Shown here: positions 7,685 to 17,002 of the stretch, piece by piece
How positions within the stretch are numbered: the stretch's first letter is position 1
Layout: each line of letters opens with the position of its first letter
Source: Desulfotomaculum sp.
GTDB lineage: Bacteria > Bacillota > Desulfotomaculia > Desulfotomaculales > Desulfohalotomaculaceae
Length of the DNA: 39,344 nt
Assembly: GCA_017656165.1 (NCBI GenBank)
Contig: JACDOL010000012.1
Coordinates: forward strand, 1 to 39,344
Direction: 5' to 3'
Made by a program: the position numbers and the translations under genes
Notes under the pieces: generated by a model
Database searches by the model: none
What the model saw: the letters and a program-made list of their open reading frames with translations, nothing else
What the model was told of the DNA's origin: nothing

Positions 7685-9736
7685 TCAACAATGATATCCC
7701 ACAATAGCTATTAAATCTCTTCCATATAAATCCAGTTTCTTAGGGCCAATCCCAGGTATCCGGCTTAAATGTTCTAAAGACTTAGGTTTTAAGCGAGCAA
7801 TTTCTTCTAATACCCGGTCGTGAAAAATCATAAATGCAGGCTGCCTGCTCTGCCGGGCCAAGCTGCCGCGGTATTCTTTTAATGCAGACAGCAGTTTATT
7901 ATCGATTTCATTTTTCTTGCAGAAGAGCTTATTTTCAACTACTGTAACGGTATTTTTAACTGCTTCAGCAGGTACAGGCATGGGATTACCTAAAGATAGG
8001 GCTTCCCATCCCTGAGAGGTAAGCTCTAGCACAGGGTATTGATCTCCGTCAATCATTAAATAGCCGTCCCCTAAAAGCCTGTCTATCATTGCCAGTATAG
8101 AATCAATACTGTAATTTTTTAATTTTCCATAATTAGGTATTAGATGGTAGTCGCGCACGATAATATCTTTAGCTTTAGAACCGCGAAGAATTGATGCCAG
8201 CTTTTTTCGACCCACCCCATATCTTAACTGCTGTACACAGCGCAGCACTTCCAGGGGGGCAAATGAATATTCTTCTCCATCTTTACTTTTTGTACAATTG
8301 TCACAGCAGTTTTGGGGACATTTTTTAATTTTCTCCCCGAAATATTCCAGTAAAACCTCACGCCGGCAGCGCCCGCTGTTTATCCAATTTACTAGAAAGG
8401 ACAGCTTGCTGCGCCGGTCAGCCTGACGCCTTTGTGATTCTAATAAAATTGATTGGGCAATTTCAGGCCCCATATTATTGGCGCCTGGTCTTACTTCTAT
8501 ATATTCTGAATATCGTTCCAATAAGGTAATAATCCCCCGTCTTTCCAGGGCAGCGATCAGAAGACGCAGGCGGTTTTCATCCACCCCGGCTCTACCCAGT
8601 TCATTTATATCCAGTTTAGAGCGACCGTTATGCAGGTTTTTCTGGTAAGCCTTCCAAAAAACAACCATGTGTTCTCTAGTTATGCTGTCGTTATCAATCA
8701 TCCATTCATGAAGCGCCCGATCTTTAGGAGTATAAAAAAGAATGCACCTAGCCGGTTCACCATCACGGCCCGCCCGGCCAACCTCTTGATAATATGCTTC
8801 CAAGCTGGAAGGTATGCTGTAATGAATTACAAAACGGATATCTTGCTTATCTATACCCATTCCAAAAGCGTTGGTTGCTACCACCACGTTGTAATCACCA
8901 TTAATAAATCCTTCCTGCACTTCAGCCCTCTGCTCAGAATCCATTCCGGCATGGTATGGTGCTGCTTTGATACCCATACGCGATATTATAAACTGTGCCA
9001 CCTCTTCTGTTTCTTTTCTAGTGGCAGTATAAATAATACCGCTCCCTTTTTCAGAATATAAAATATCCATTAAAGCCGCCAGCTTTGAGCTTCCTTTTTC
9101 CAGCTTTCTTACTTCCAGGTACAAATTAGGCCGGTCGCTGCTTACCACCACCTTAGCAGCATTTTCTATCCCCAACTGCTGCAGAATGTCATACTGAACT
9201 TTTGGCGTAGCAGTAGCAGTAAGAGCTAAAACCCGGGGACGGTTTGCCATATTAATAAACTCCCTTAGATAAAGATAATCCGGCCGGAAGTCATGCCCCC
9301 ATTGAGAAATACAGTGGGCTTCGTCTACCACCAACATAGCCAGTGAAATATCTTCTATTAAACTGGCAAAACTCCTGGTACGAAGACGCTCGGGGGCAGC
9401 ATAGATTATTTTGTATTTTCCATCCCTAATTCCGTCCAATCTTTGTTTTTGCTCTTCTCTAGTTAACTGACCATTTATTAGAGTTACCTGGTGAAGATTT
9501 TTCATGTGCAGGCTGTCCACCTGGTCTTTCATTAAAGCCACCAGCGGGGATATGACTAAGGTTACTCCCGGCAGTATTAAACCAGGCAGCTGATAGCAGA
9601 GCGACTTTCCCTGTCCGGTGGGCATTACAGCCAGCACATCCTCGCCAGCCATCACTTTTTCAATTATTTCCCTCTGGCCGGGGCGGAAATTCTGAAACCC
9701 AAAGTATTTATGTAATGCATCCAGCAGTTCTGCCAA
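7685..9736 (-). CDS. recQ: ATP-dependent DNA helicase RecQ
   Basis: A 683-residue RecQ 3'-5' helicase acting in recombination and fork repair, somewhat longer than the usual ~600. Domains in order: the RecA-like pair with Walker A MPTGQGKS (K44), VVDEAHCISQWGHDF (DEAH at 138-141 plus the aromatic-rich loop) and the arginine-finger motif YYQEVGRAGRDG. Then the zinc-binding part of the RQC domain, with cysteines in SGRCRRE and KKCPQNCCDNC, a winged helix, and a C-terminal HRDC domain from about residue 605 (ALKEYRGSLARQSRQPAFMI). All expected catalytic residues are present. The ATG at 9736 has a usable AAGGAGA upstream. Confidence 0.95.
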   Translation of the reverse strand: MAELLDALHKYFGFQNFRPGQREIIEKVMAGEDVLAVMPTGQGKSLCYQLPGLILPGVTLVISPLVALMKDQVDSLHMKNLHQVTLINGQLTREEQKQRLDGIRDGKYKIIYAAPERLRTRSFASLIEDISLAMLVVDEAHCISQWGHDFRPDYLYLREFINMANRPRVLALTATATPKVQYDILQQLGIENAAKVVVSSDRPNLYLEVRKLEKGSSKLAALMDILYSEKGSGIIYTATRKETEEVAQFIISRMGIKAAPYHAGMDSEQRAEVQEGFINGDYNVVVATNAFGMGIDKQDIRFVIHYSIPSSLEAYYQEVGRAGRDGEPARCILFYTPKDRALHEWMIDNDSITREHMVVFWKAYQKNLHNGRSKLDINELGRAGVDENRLRLLIAALERRGIITLLERYSEYIEVRPGANNMGPEIAQSILLESQRRQADRRSKLSFLVNWINSGRCRREVLLEYFGEKIKKCPQNCCDNCTKSKDGEEYSFAPLEVLRCVQQLRYGVGRKKLASILRGSKAKDIIVRDYHLIPNYGKLKNYSIDSILAMIDRLLGDGYLMIDGDQYPVLELTSQGWEALSLGNPMPVPAEAVKNTVTVVENKLFCKKNEIDNKLLSALKEYRGSLARQSRQPAFMIFHDRVLEEIARLKPKSLEHLSRIPGIGPKKLDLYGRDLIAIVGYHC

Positions 9737-9821
9737 GGTAAAACTCTCCTTATTATATCATCTATACCATTGTACCCCAGCAGTAAAATCTTGTCTATAA
9801 ACTGTCTAGTTTCCTAAAATT

Positions 9822-11027
9822 CTAATACTGAATTTTAAAGCACTTTTCATGCAGTTTTTTTATTATTTGTTCCAGGTGCTCACTGTTCTGAGTTTCTATT
9901 ACCATATTAACCCTAGCATAACCAAGTTCTGCCTCCAGACTGATGCGGTTGTAATAAATCTCCACAATATTGGCTCCCTGGTCTGATATTATTTTTATAA
10001 TGTCCTGCAGGCTGCCAGGTTTATCTAAAATAATTGTAGATAGTTCTGTTTTACGTCCGGCCTTGGCCAACCCCTTATCTACTACCCGACCCAGAACGCT
10101 AATATCGATGTTCCCTCCACTAATTACCGCAACAATTTTTTTCCCAGGAAAGTCAACCTTTCCATTAATTAATGCTGCCATGGATACAGCCCCGGCTCCT
10201 TCAGACACCACCTTAAACTTTTCTAAAAGAAAAAGCACAGCCATAATTATTTCATCTTCGTCTACAGTAATAATTTCATCTACGTACCGGCTGGTTATTT
10301 GATATGTTAATTCACCTGGAGTTTTTACTGCAATTCCATCAGCTATAGTAGCAGCACTCTTTAAGCTAGTTGGCCTGCCTATTTGTAATGATTTTTTCAT
10401 TGAGGCTGCAGCAGCAGATTCAACGCCAATAATTTTTATACCCGGTTTTATTTTTTTGGCTGCCAGGGCTATACCTGAAATTAATCCTCCCCCACCTATA
10501 GGTACAATAATGACATCAGTACCAGGTATCTGTGCCATTATTTCTAAACCAACAGTACCCTGGCCAGATATGATGTGGGGATCATCAAAAGGATGAATAA
10601 ACTGTGCCCCGGTTTTCTGTTTAATATCAACTGCCCGAGCATAAGCATCGTCATAAACATTCCCGTATAATATCACTTCCGCCCCGTAATTTTTCGCGGC
10701 AGATATTTTGGAAAGGGGTGCAGTCTCCGGCATTACAACAATTGATCTAATACCAAAAATGGATGCCGCCAAAGCAACTCCCTGGGCATGGTTGCCTGCA
10801 GAAGATGCTATTACCCCTTTAACCCTTTCTTCCGCATTTAAATTATATATCTTATTGTAAGCACCTCTGATTTTAAAAGAACCTGTTCGCTGCAGGTTTT
10901 CCAGCTTCAAGTAAACATCACAACCGTCACAAATATTGCTGTAAATAAAATCGGTTTTTTTAGAAACGCCAGATAGAACATCCCCTGCTCTTTTGATATC
11001 TTCAAAAGTAATCTCATTAAAATTCAA
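9822..11027 (-). CDS. ilvA: Threonine ammonia-lyase (threonine dehydratase) with C-terminal ACT domain
   Basis: About 401 residues. A PLP enzyme deaminating L-threonine to 2-oxobutyrate, the first step toward isoleucine. The PLP lysine is K52 in RTGSFKIRGA, the phosphate-binding glycine loop is PIGGGGLISG, and a serine-rich SSAGNHAQG loop is present. An ACT-like regulatory domain fills the last ~75 residues (TIILDKPGSLQDI). The short single-ACT form is the TdcB-like type found in many Clostridia. I choose the TTG at 11027 because AAGGTGA lies 5 nt upstream; an in-frame TTG at 11042 has no ribosome site. Upstream lies an intergenic repeat (11104-11164). Confidence 0.93.
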   Translation of the reverse strand: MNFNEITFEDIKRAGDVLSGVSKKTDFIYSNICDGCDVYLKLENLQRTGSFKIRGAYNKIYNLNAEERVKGVIASSAGNHAQGVALAASIFGIRSIVVMPETAPLSKISAAKNYGAEVILYGNVYDDAYARAVDIKQKTGAQFIHPFDDPHIISGQGTVGLEIMAQIPGTDVIIVPIGGGGLISGIALAAKKIKPGIKIIGVESAAAASMKKSLQIGRPTSLKSAATIADGIAVKTPGELTYQITSRYVDEIITVDEDEIIMAVLFLLEKFKVVSEGAGAVSMAALINGKVDFPGKKIVAVISGGNIDISVLGRVVDKGLAKAGRKTELSTIILDKPGSLQDIIKIISDQGANIVEIYYNRISLEAELGYARVNMVIETQNSEHLEQIIKKLHEKCFKIQY

Positions 11028-11103
11028 TTTTATCACCTTCAACGATTACTCAATGTTATGCTTACCAAAAAAACATAAAATATGTTATAAAAAGACTTCA
11101 GTC

Positions 11104-11164
11104 TTATCACCGCCAAGATATTTACACTCCGAAAACACACCGGCATATATATATTGAAGAACAC
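11104..11164. repeat. Intergenic repeat, copy A (upstream of ilvA)
   Basis: About 60 bp closely matching 12321-12380. Both contain TTATCACC, TATTTACACTCCGAAAACAC and a GGCA.ATATA block, with few substitutions. Read on the minus strand, each copy is followed by a short hairpin (here AAGAC/GTCTT near 11093-11106). Copies A and B both lie upstream of minus-strand genes. The nature of the element is unknown. Confidence 0.65.
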
Positions 11165-11210
11165 ACTATCGTTTGCTCTGGTAAATAATTTGACTGCTCA
11201 AAACTTATAA

Positions 11211-11241
11211 AAAAGACCTGCACATTAAAAGTGCAAGTCTT
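11211..11241 (-). terminator. Terminator of clpP
   Basis: On the minus strand AAAGACTTGCAC pairs with GTGCAGGTCTTT over 12 positions including one G-U pair, followed by a T-run. It lies just after the clpP stop. Confidence 0.85.
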
Positions 11242-11253
11242 TTAATAACCAAT

Positions 11254-11844
11254 TTATTTTCTTCTTTTGGTAACAACTTTATCAATAAGACCGTAATCCC
11301 GGGCTTCTTCTGCAGTCATGAAGAAATCTCTTTCTGTATCCCTTGCTATCTTTTCAATTGACTGGCCAGTATGCTGAGCAAGTAGTTTATTTAATGTTTC
11401 TTTCATTTTAATTATTTCCCTGGCATGAATATCTATATCCGTAGCCTGCCCCTGCACTCCTCCCATGGGCTGGTGAATCATAATCCGGGAGTAAGGTAGA
11501 GCATATCTCTTACCTCTCGCTCCTGCCGCCAGCAGAAATGAACCCATACTGGCAGCCTGGCCCATACAGATAGTTGATACATCAGGTCGAATATACTGCA
11601 TAGTGTCATAAATAGCTAACCCAGCTGTTACAACACCACCGGGCGAATTTATATACAGGTAGATGTCCTTTTCCGGGTTTTCTGCTTCTAAAAATAGCAT
11701 TTGGGCTATAACCAAGTTGGCCTTACTATCATCTATTGGACCACCAATAAATATAATCCTATCTTTTAAAAGCCGCGAATAAATATCATATGACCGTTCA
11801 CCCCAAACTGTTTGTTCAACTACAATGGGCACCATTACCGACAT
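11254..11844 (-). CDS. clpP: ATP-dependent Clp protease proteolytic subunit
   Basis: A 196-residue ClpP, normal length, forming the tetradecameric serine protease that degrades proteins fed by ClpX, ClpC or ClpA. The catalytic triad is complete: S99 in [10 protein letters not shown]124 in MIHQPMGG and D173 in TERDFF. The oxyanion loop SPGG (67-70) is present. The N-terminal [12 protein letters not shown] resembles the short propeptide of Firmicutes ClpP. The gene is monocistronic by position. It has a GGGGGG ribosome site and its own terminator, and no tig or clpX is next to it, which is the more common arrangement. Confidence 0.97.
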   Translation of the reverse strand: MSVMVPIVVEQTVWGERSYDIYSRLLKDRIIFIGGPIDDSKANLVIAQMLFLEAENPEKDIYLYINSPGGVVTAGLAIYDTMQYIRPDVSTICMGQAASMGSFLLAAGARGKRYALPYSRIMIHQPMGGVQGQATDIDIHAREIIKMKETLNKLLAQHTGQSIEKIARDTERDFFMTAEEARDYGLIDKVVTKRRK

Positions 11845-11880
11845 TTATAACCCCCCCACTAAATTTATGGTTAATTATAT

Positions 11881-12219
11881 TCAGCAGCTTTTACCTTTAT
11901 TTCTGCACCGCCTGCCTCCATGTTTGCCGGCATGGTGAAAGTTCCCACCTTCTATCCTTATGGCTTTTCCTTGTACCAGGGCTTCTGCAACTTTGTTTCT
12001 TGCAGTTACAAGAATGCGATGAAAAGTAGGCCTAGAAACCTCCATTCTTTCAGCACATACTTCCTGCTCTAATCCTTCCAAATCTTTAAGGCGTATCGCT
12101 TCTAATTCCTCTACTGTTAAAGCTATCTCTTCCAGTTTTACCAGCGGTACTCCAGCCGGTTTAAAATACGTTATTTCTGGCAAAAATTCCACTCTTCTAC
12201 ATTTAGGTGGCCGTGGCAT
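11881..12219 (-). CDS. DUF134 family helix-turn-helix protein
   Basis: 112 residues of the DUF134 family, with [21 protein letters not shown] at the N-terminus and a sigma-70 region-4-like helix-turn-helix in the middle ([35 protein letters not shown], written here only as a pointer to residues about 34-68). The C-terminal tail has a His/Cys-containing segment ([18 protein letters not shown]). Members are presumed DNA-binding regulators and often lie near iron-molybdenum cofactor-type proteins; none is visible here. A strong sigma-A promoter sits directly upstream. Confidence 0.85.
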   Translation of the reverse strand: MPRPPKCRRVEFLPEITYFKPAGVPLVKLEEIALTVEELEAIRLKDLEGLEQEVCAERMEVSRPTFHRILVTARNKVAEALVQGKAIRIEGGNFHHAGKHGGRRCRNKGKSC

Positions 12220-12240
12220 AACATTTCCCTCCCTAGGTAT

Positions 12241-12269
12241 ATTCTATGGCCAAAATGAACGTATGTCAA
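12241..12269 (-). promoter_or_regulatory. Sigma-A promoter of the DUF134 gene
   Basis: On the minus strand a perfect TTGACA (12269-12264) is separated by 17 nt from TAGAAT (12246-12241). The predicted start point near 12234 leaves a leader of only about 15 nt, just enough for the AGGGAGG ribosome site before the ATG at 12219. Confidence 0.75.
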
Positions 12270-12320
12270 TAATACCTCTTTTATAATCTTAAAGGTATGA
12301 TGTCCATTTAACCTTTGTTG

Positions 12321-12380
12321 TTATCACCACCAAGGTATTTACACTCCGAAAACACGCTGGCACATATACTTGAACGAACT
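12321..12380. repeat. Intergenic repeat, copy B (between lysC and the DUF134 gene)
   Basis: The second close copy of the element at 11104-11164. Read on the minus strand it is followed by AAAGGT...ACCTTT, a 6-bp hairpin in the position where copy A has AAGAC...GTCTT. The DUF134 promoter lies downstream of it, so the repeat is not part of that gene's leader. Confidence 0.65.
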
Positions 12381-12432
12381 CAGTTGTTATCCACAATTTT
12401 AAAAATGCATATTTTCCTAAATAAAAGATAAA

Positions 12433-12452
12433 GGCGCACCCATAGATGCGCC
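12433..12452 (-). terminator. Terminator of the hom-thrB-lysC operon
   Basis: GGCGCA at 12433-12438 pairs with TGCGCC at 12447-12452, flanked by further A/T pairing. A T-rich stretch follows on the minus strand. It lies about 30 nt after the lysC stop. Confidence 0.7.
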
Positions 12453-12484
12453 CTTCCCCTTTCAATATACCCTGTTGTTTTAGC

Positions 12485-13705
12485 TTATGAGATTGCATCC
12501 AACTCGAATTTTTTATGAATAGCTCTAACAGCCTGGACAGCGTGCCGGGACTTAACAACACAGGATACTTTTATTTCTGAAGTAGTTATCATTTCTATAT
12601 TAATTCCCTCGTCAGCCAAAGCTTCAAACATGGTGGCTGCCACGCCAGGATTGCTTACCATACCAGAACCTATAATGGAAACCTTGGATACATCCTCATC
12701 ATGTGCATAACGACTGAAACCAACCTTATCTTGTATCTCTTCAACTACAGACAGAGCTTTCTGGAGATCATCCCTGGCAATTGTAAATGAGATGTCGTTA
12801 ACATTATTACGTACCGCACTTTGAATTATCATGTCCACGTCAATGTTTTTGTTGGCCAGTGCCCTAAAAATCTTAGAAGCAATACCAGGTTTATCGGGAA
12901 CATCATACAGGCCTATCCTGGCCACATTATCGTCGTATGCAACACCGCTAACAACTAATTCTTTTTCCATATTGCTAACCTCCTGAACTATGGTGCCATC
13001 AGTATTAAAATCAAAACTTGAACGTACAGCAATTGGCATATTATACAGTTTAGCTAATTCCACCGAACGAGGGTGCAGAACTTGAGCACCCAAGCTGGCA
13101 AATTCCAGCATTTCGTCATGAGATACATATTTTAATTTACTGGCATCTGGAACGACCCTGGGATCGGCAGTATAAACCCCATCCACATCAGTATAAATCT
13201 CACACAAATCTGCCTTTAATGCCGCTGCCAGTGCCACAGCAGAAGTATCAGAACCCCCGCGCCCCAATGTAGTAATTTCATTTTTTTCACTGACGCCTTG
13301 AAAACCTGCCACTACCACAATATTCCCTTTATTCAACTCGCTTTGTAAACGCTGAACATTTATATCAATAATTTTAGCTTTATTATGTACATTGTTAGTT
13401 TTCACCCCGGCCTGTGCCCCGGTAAGAGAAATAACTTTACATCCCAAATCATTTATGGCCATAGATAGTAAAGCAATTGAAATCTGCTCACCAGTAGAAA
13501 GAAGCATATCAACCTCCCGCTCTACTGGCTTGCTGGTCACTTTTTTCATTAGATCAATAAGCTCATCTGTTGTATCACCCATGGCAGATACTACAACAAC
13601 CATTTTATTGCCAGCTTTATAACCGTCAACTACCCTTTTAGCAACCCTTTTTATACGCTCAGGAGTAGCAACTGAACTGCCTCCATATTTTTGTACAATT
13701 AACAT
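12485..13705 (-). CDS. lysC: Aspartate kinase
   Basis: A 406-residue aspartokinase, which phosphorylates L-aspartate to start lysine, threonine and methionine synthesis. The kinase domain begins [11 protein letters not shown] and contains [16 protein letters not shown]. The C-terminal third holds two ACT domains (from about residue 265), with the effector-binding [13 protein letters not shown] near 275-287. Length and the ACT pair match the Bacillus lysC-type enzyme that is feedback-inhibited by pathway amino acids. It is last in the ACT-hom-thrB-lysC operon, 19 nt after thrB. No lysine riboswitch precedes it, so control is probably through the operon promoter and allostery. Confidence 0.95.
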   Translation of the reverse strand: MLIVQKYGGSSVATPERIKRVAKRVVDGYKAGNKMVVVVSAMGDTTDELIDLMKKVTSKPVEREVDMLLSTGEQISIALLSMAINDLGCKVISLTGAQAGVKTNNVHNKAKIIDINVQRLQSELNKGNIVVVAGFQGVSEKNEITTLGRGGSDTSAVALAAALKADLCEIYTDVDGVYTADPRVVPDASKLKYVSHDEMLEFASLGAQVLHPRSVELAKLYNMPIAVRSSFDFNTDGTIVQEVSNMEKELVVSGVAYDDNVARIGLYDVPDKPGIASKIFRALANKNIDVDMIIQSAVRNNVNDISFTIARDDLQKALSVVEEIQDKVGFSRYAHDEDVSKVSIIGSGMVSNPGVAATMFEALADEGINIEMITTSEIKVSCVVKSRHAVQAVRAIHKKFELDAIS

Positions 13706-13724
13706 TCTGTTCTTTCACTCCCGT

Positions 13725-14627
13725 CTACATTCTTTCCATTGCCCTGGCACCTACTGGAGTAGGCTCAAGCAGCATGACCTGTGCTATTATGCCGCTTTCT
13801 TTAAAGGTATCCCTCATTACTTTAGCTATTAGTTCAAAATTGTCATCGGCAAAAGCAATTAATGTAGGACCAGCCCCCGATAACACAACGCCTTTAGCCC
13901 CGGCCAGCCTTGCTGCTGCCAGAACTTTTTTCATGCCTGGAACCAGAGATGCTCTGTAATTTTGATGAAGCCGGTCTTCCATGGCACAGCATAATTTATC
14001 TAAATCACCTTTACACAATGCCGCCGCCAACAGAGCAGCACGCCCTACGTTAAAAACTGCATCCTGCAGAGGTACTTGGTTGGGAAGAACTTCCCGGGCC
14101 AGCTTTGTAGAAAGTTTAAAATCCGGTACTGCCACTACTGTCTTTAATCCTGCCGGCGGGGCAATGCAGATATAATGTACTTCTCCTTCAGCTGCAGCCG
14201 AAACTGTTATACCCCCAAACAGAGCGGGAGCCACATTATCGGGATGCCCTTCCATCTGTACTGCCAGGTCCAGCATTTTATCTTTGCTTAATTTACTGCC
14301 TGACAGCAGGTTGGCTGCTACAATCCCGCCAACAATAGCTGCTGCACTGCTGCCCAGTCCACGGCAGACAGGAATTTGATTAGTTAGTTTAATTCTAAGA
14401 CCTGCTGGAAAAAAGTTAACCGTTTCAAATACTTTTAATGCTGCCTGATATACAATATTGCTTTCGTCCCGGGGAATATCCGCTGATCCGTCACCTTGCA
14501 CTTCAATATGCAGCCCCGCATCTAATTTTTCCATTTCTACGACATTATGTAAATTTAACGCCATACCCAAGCAGTCAAACCCTGGGCCTAAGTTTGCTGT
14601 AGTAGCCGGTACATAAACCCGTATCAT
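13725..14627 (-). CDS. thrB: Homoserine kinase
   Basis: A 300-residue GHMP-family kinase phosphorylating homoserine to O-phosphohomoserine for threonine synthase. The ATP loop is PVCRGLGSSAAAIVGG (residues 86-101). The N-terminal VPATTANLGPGFDCLGMAL and the C-terminal GAVLSGAGPT-like motif (GVVLSGAGPTLIAF) are standard. It starts 5 nt after the hom stop, so it is translationally coupled, and is followed by lysC. Threonine synthase (thrC) is not in the window. Confidence 0.96.
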   Translation of the reverse strand: MIRVYVPATTANLGPGFDCLGMALNLHNVVEMEKLDAGLHIEVQGDGSADIPRDESNIVYQAALKVFETVNFFPAGLRIKLTNQIPVCRGLGSSAAAIVGGIVAANLLSGSKLSKDKMLDLAVQMEGHPDNVAPALFGGITVSAAAEGEVHYICIAPPAGLKTVVAVPDFKLSTKLAREVLPNQVPLQDAVFNVGRAALLAAALCKGDLDKLCCAMEDRLHQNYRASLVPGMKKVLAAARLAGAKGVVLSGAGPTLIAFADDNFELIAKVMRDTFKESGIIAQVMLLEPTPVGARAMERM

Positions 14628-14632
14628 TTTCC

Positions 14633-15925
14633 TTACCCCTCAACTCTAATTACATTAGCTACATTCTTAACACAAGATAGCTGTCTAATGTCCAATAGTG
14701 CATCCTGCAGGTTTTCTTCTTTTGTTTCATGGGTAATCAGGACTAGTTCCGCTGTACTGCCTTCTTCATCTTTTTGAATAACTGAAGCCAGACTTACATC
14801 TTTATTTCCAAATACCAGTGCTATAGATGCCAGAACTCCAGGCTTATCTAAAACCAGGAGACGTACATAAAAGCGGCTTTTTGTTTCACTCATCGGTTTT
14901 ATAGGCTTATTATCATAACAAGTACAGCCTATAATCCCAGGAACATTTTTGGCAATGTCCCTGGCAGCATCCATTATATCTGCTACCACTGCGCTGGCTG
15001 TAGGCAGTTCTCCTGCCCCCTGGCCGTAAAACATAGTATCACCCACTGCATCTCCCCGGACAAATACTGCATTGAAAGCATCATTCACCGATGACAGCGG
15101 GTGTTCCTGCGGAATTAAGGTCGGATGCACCCTTACCTCAATACCTTCTTCTGTTAATTTAGCAATACCTAATAATTTAATAATATACCCTAGTTCCTTT
15201 GCATAAGCAATATCTTCCGCTGAAATACTGGTAATTCCCTCCACATATACGTCATCCAGGGTTACCCTGGTATTAAAAGCAATAGATGCTAGAATAGCAA
15301 TTTTACGGGCAGCGTCATAGCCTTCAATGTCTGAAGTAGGATCAGCTTCTGCATATCCCTTTTCCTGAGCTTCCTTTAAAACCTCATCAAAATCACAGCC
15401 CTCTCTAGTCATTTTAGTAAGCATATAGTTAGTTGTACCATTAATAATTCCAAATACTTGTTCAATATTATTTGCTGCAAGACTCTGTTTTAATGTTCTA
15501 ATAATTGGAATTCCACCGGCAACACTGGCTTCAAAAAAAAGATCACAGTTGTTAGCTTCAGCAGCAGCAAAAAGCTCTTTCCCGTGAACGGCTACCATGT
15601 CTTTATTGGCAGTAACAACACTTTTACCTTTATTTAAAGAATTTAAAACATAATTAAGAGCCGGTTCAATACCACCGAGAACTTCCACAACGACATTAAT
15701 TTCCGGGTCGTCAACTATATCATTAATATCAGTAGTTAATATTTCTTCATCAACGTTAATCCCGCGTTTTTTTGTCAAATCTCTAACCAGTATTTTTTTT
15801 ATATCTATTTTTAAACCACTTCTCTGCATAATATTTTGGGCATTCTCTGTTAAAATCCTGTAGACACCTCGCCCAACTGTCCCTAAGCCCAACAATCCTA
15901 TTTTTACCACCTGTTGGTTACTCAT
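14633..15925 (-). CDS. hom: Homoserine dehydrogenase
   Basis: 430 residues, normal for the long form with an ACT domain. It reduces aspartate semialdehyde to homoserine with NAD(P)H. The Rossmann motif GLGTVGRGVY lies at residues 13-22. The catalytic domain has TANKDMVA, FEASVAGGIPIIRTL and the conserved GTTNYMLTKM. The C-terminal ACT domain begins near residue 350 (LLVLDKPGVLASIALVF), consistent with threonine feedback. It is second in the operon, 34 nt after the ACT protein. Confidence 0.96.
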   Translation of the reverse strand: MSNQQVVKIGLLGLGTVGRGVYRILTENAQNIMQRSGLKIDIKKILVRDLTKKRGINVDEEILTTDINDIVDDPEINVVVEVLGGIEPALNYVLNSLNKGKSVVTANKDMVAVHGKELFAAAEANNCDLFFEASVAGGIPIIRTLKQSLAANNIEQVFGIINGTTNYMLTKMTREGCDFDEVLKEAQEKGYAEADPTSDIEGYDAARKIAILASIAFNTRVTLDDVYVEGITSISAEDIAYAKELGYIIKLLGIAKLTEEGIEVRVHPTLIPQEHPLSSVNDAFNAVFVRGDAVGDTMFYGQGAGELPTASAVVADIMDAARDIAKNVPGIIGCTCYDNKPIKPMSETKSRFYVRLLVLDKPGVLASIALVFGNKDVSLASVIQKDEEGSTAELVLITHETKEENLQDALLDIRQLSCVKNVANVIRVEG

Positions 15926-15959
15926 AATAAAGCACCCTCCATTTTTTGCAATAACATTG

Positions 15960-16406
15960 CTAACTTTGTCCCACCAGTTCTACTTTTCGAACCCCGTCTA
16001 ACCCCTGCAGCCGGGTTACCAGTTCTTCCAAGTCACCTATTAAATCTGCGGTTTCAATGGAAATAGTAACATTTGCTACACCTTCCTGGGGAACATTCTG
16101 GTTTATTGTAATTACATTTCCCCTGACATGAGCTATGTTGTTTAGTATATTTGATAGTACCCCGGCACGGTGTTCCAGCATTAAAGACAGGGTAACTATT
16201 TTACCCCGGCTCCATTGATAAAACGGGTATACCCCGTCTTTATACTTGTAAAAAGCACTCCGGGAAAGCCCTACTTTTTCCACCGCATCATTAACTGTTA
16301 TGGCATGTCCTTTACGCAACAATTCCTTAGCCTGAGCTGTTTTTAAAATTGCTTCCGGCAGTATATCTTCCCGTACTAAAAAAAATCGTGGATCCTTACT
16401 ACGCAT
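15960..16406 (-). CDS. UPF0735-type ACT domain protein (PheB-like)
   Basis: 148 residues. The N-terminal half has a short helix-turn-helix-like segment (about residues 20-60, [20 protein letters not shown]). The C-terminal half is an ACT domain (from about residue 70, [20 protein letters not shown]). This family is often next to hom in Firmicutes. An amino-acid-sensing regulatory role is inferred from the domains and position; no biochemical function is established. First gene of the hom-thrB-lysC operon, with a good promoter upstream and AGGGGTGG as the ribosome site. Confidence 0.88.
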   Translation of the reverse strand: MRSKDPRFFLVREDILPEAILKTAQAKELLRKGHAITVNDAVEKVGLSRSAFYKYKDGVYPFYQWSRGKIVTLSLMLEHRAGVLSNILNNIAHVRGNVITINQNVPQEGVANVTISIETADLIGDLEELVTRLQGLDGVRKVELVGQS

Positions 16407-16460
16407 TGTACCACCCCTGGTTGTCTATGTGGAAAGGATATAAATCCCTCGTGTGAAGAC

Positions 16461-16489
16461 ATTATACCATCTGCATATTTGTAAGACAA
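16461..16489 (-). promoter_or_regulatory. Sigma-A promoter of the ACT-hom-thrB-lysC operon
   Basis: On the minus strand TTGTCT (16489-16484) is followed after 17 nt by a perfect TATAAT (16466-16461). The start point is about 50 nt upstream of the first gene. The leader is too short for a T-box or lysine riboswitch. Confidence 0.8.
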
Positions 16490-16670
16490 TAATTAATTTT
16501 ATTATACCCACAGATATAAAGTAATTATTTTATTAAAATTAAATTTTAAAATTAAACAGCCATAATATGGACTTATCAAAGCATTGCTTACTATTTGGCA
16601 GTTCAACTCCAACAACTGCGCCTAAGAAACTTTAACACCAGCTGAACAACATATATACTACCATACCGAG

Positions 16671-16700
16671 TTAGACTTTACAGCTGTTTCCAGTTATAAT
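16671..16700 (+). promoter_or_regulatory. Possible promoter for the riboswitch-kamA transcript
   Basis: TATAAT at 16695-16700 with TTAGAC at 16671-16676, spacing 18. The -10 box is perfect, the -35 weak. The position about 40 nt upstream of the riboswitch suits its promoter. The rest of 16490-16743 is AT-rich with no gene seen. Confidence 0.35.
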
Positions 16701-16743
16701 AACTAAAACTTTTTAATAAAATATTATAACTTTACTTTTTGTA

Positions 16744-16885
16744 ACGCTTAATTCTTTTTATGAGAAGCGGGGGACCCACTTTTTGGGGGTGAATCCATGC
16801 GGTTGTAAGTCACAGCCAATTGGTAGGGCTACCCTTCAGCCCGAACCCGTCAGCTAACCTCGTAGGCGTAGCAAGGGGAAGCAAA
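16744..16885 (+). ncRNA. Cyclic-di-AMP riboswitch (ydaO-yuaA class)
   Basis: The ydaO core is recognisable in order: CGCTTAAT (16745-16752), GCGGGGGACCCA, GGGGGTGAATCC, GGTAGGGC, GCCCGAACCCGTCAGC and TAACCTCGTAGGCG (ending about 16868). This matches the Bacillus ydaO aptamer closely. The class binds c-di-AMP and usually turns expression off when the ligand is high, on genes for potassium uptake, cell-wall remodelling and osmoprotection. A strong hairpin with U-tract follows (16924-16968), and then a beta-lysine-type gene. No sequence feature suggests loss of the aptamer. Confidence 0.93.
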
Positions 16886-16923
16886 GCTCTAAAGTTAAGC
16901 CTGCCCAATGAGCAGGTTTTCTG

Positions 16924-16968
16924 CCCATACCCCTTGTGCAGTTACCCGGGTATGGGATTTTTATTTTT
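16924..16968 (+). terminator. Intrinsic attenuator between riboswitch and kamA
   Basis: CCCATACCC at 16924-16932 pairs perfectly with GGGTATGGG at 16948-16956, followed by ATTTTTATTTTT. It lies between the aptamer and the kamA ribosome site and is the expected expression platform. An upstream small stem (CCTGC/GCAGG around 16901-16917) may take part in switching. Confidence 0.85.
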
Positions 16969-17002
16969 AAATACAAAGCAGCACATAACAGAGGAGGTAA
17001 TA

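Noticed and set aside
12289-12561. 90-codon open frame overlapping the 3' end of lysC
   Set aside because: It runs through the lysC terminator and the repeat copy B, has no ribosome site, and the overlapping lysC is certain.
13705-13760. Lysine riboswitch upstream of lysC
   Set aside because: lysC follows thrB by 19 nt inside an operon, so there is no room for an aptamer.
16404-16430. T-box-like GGGTGGTAC near the ACT gene start
   Set aside because: The sequence is part of the ribosome site. The promoter leaves a leader of only ~50 nt, with no Stem I or specifier loop, so no T-box is possible.
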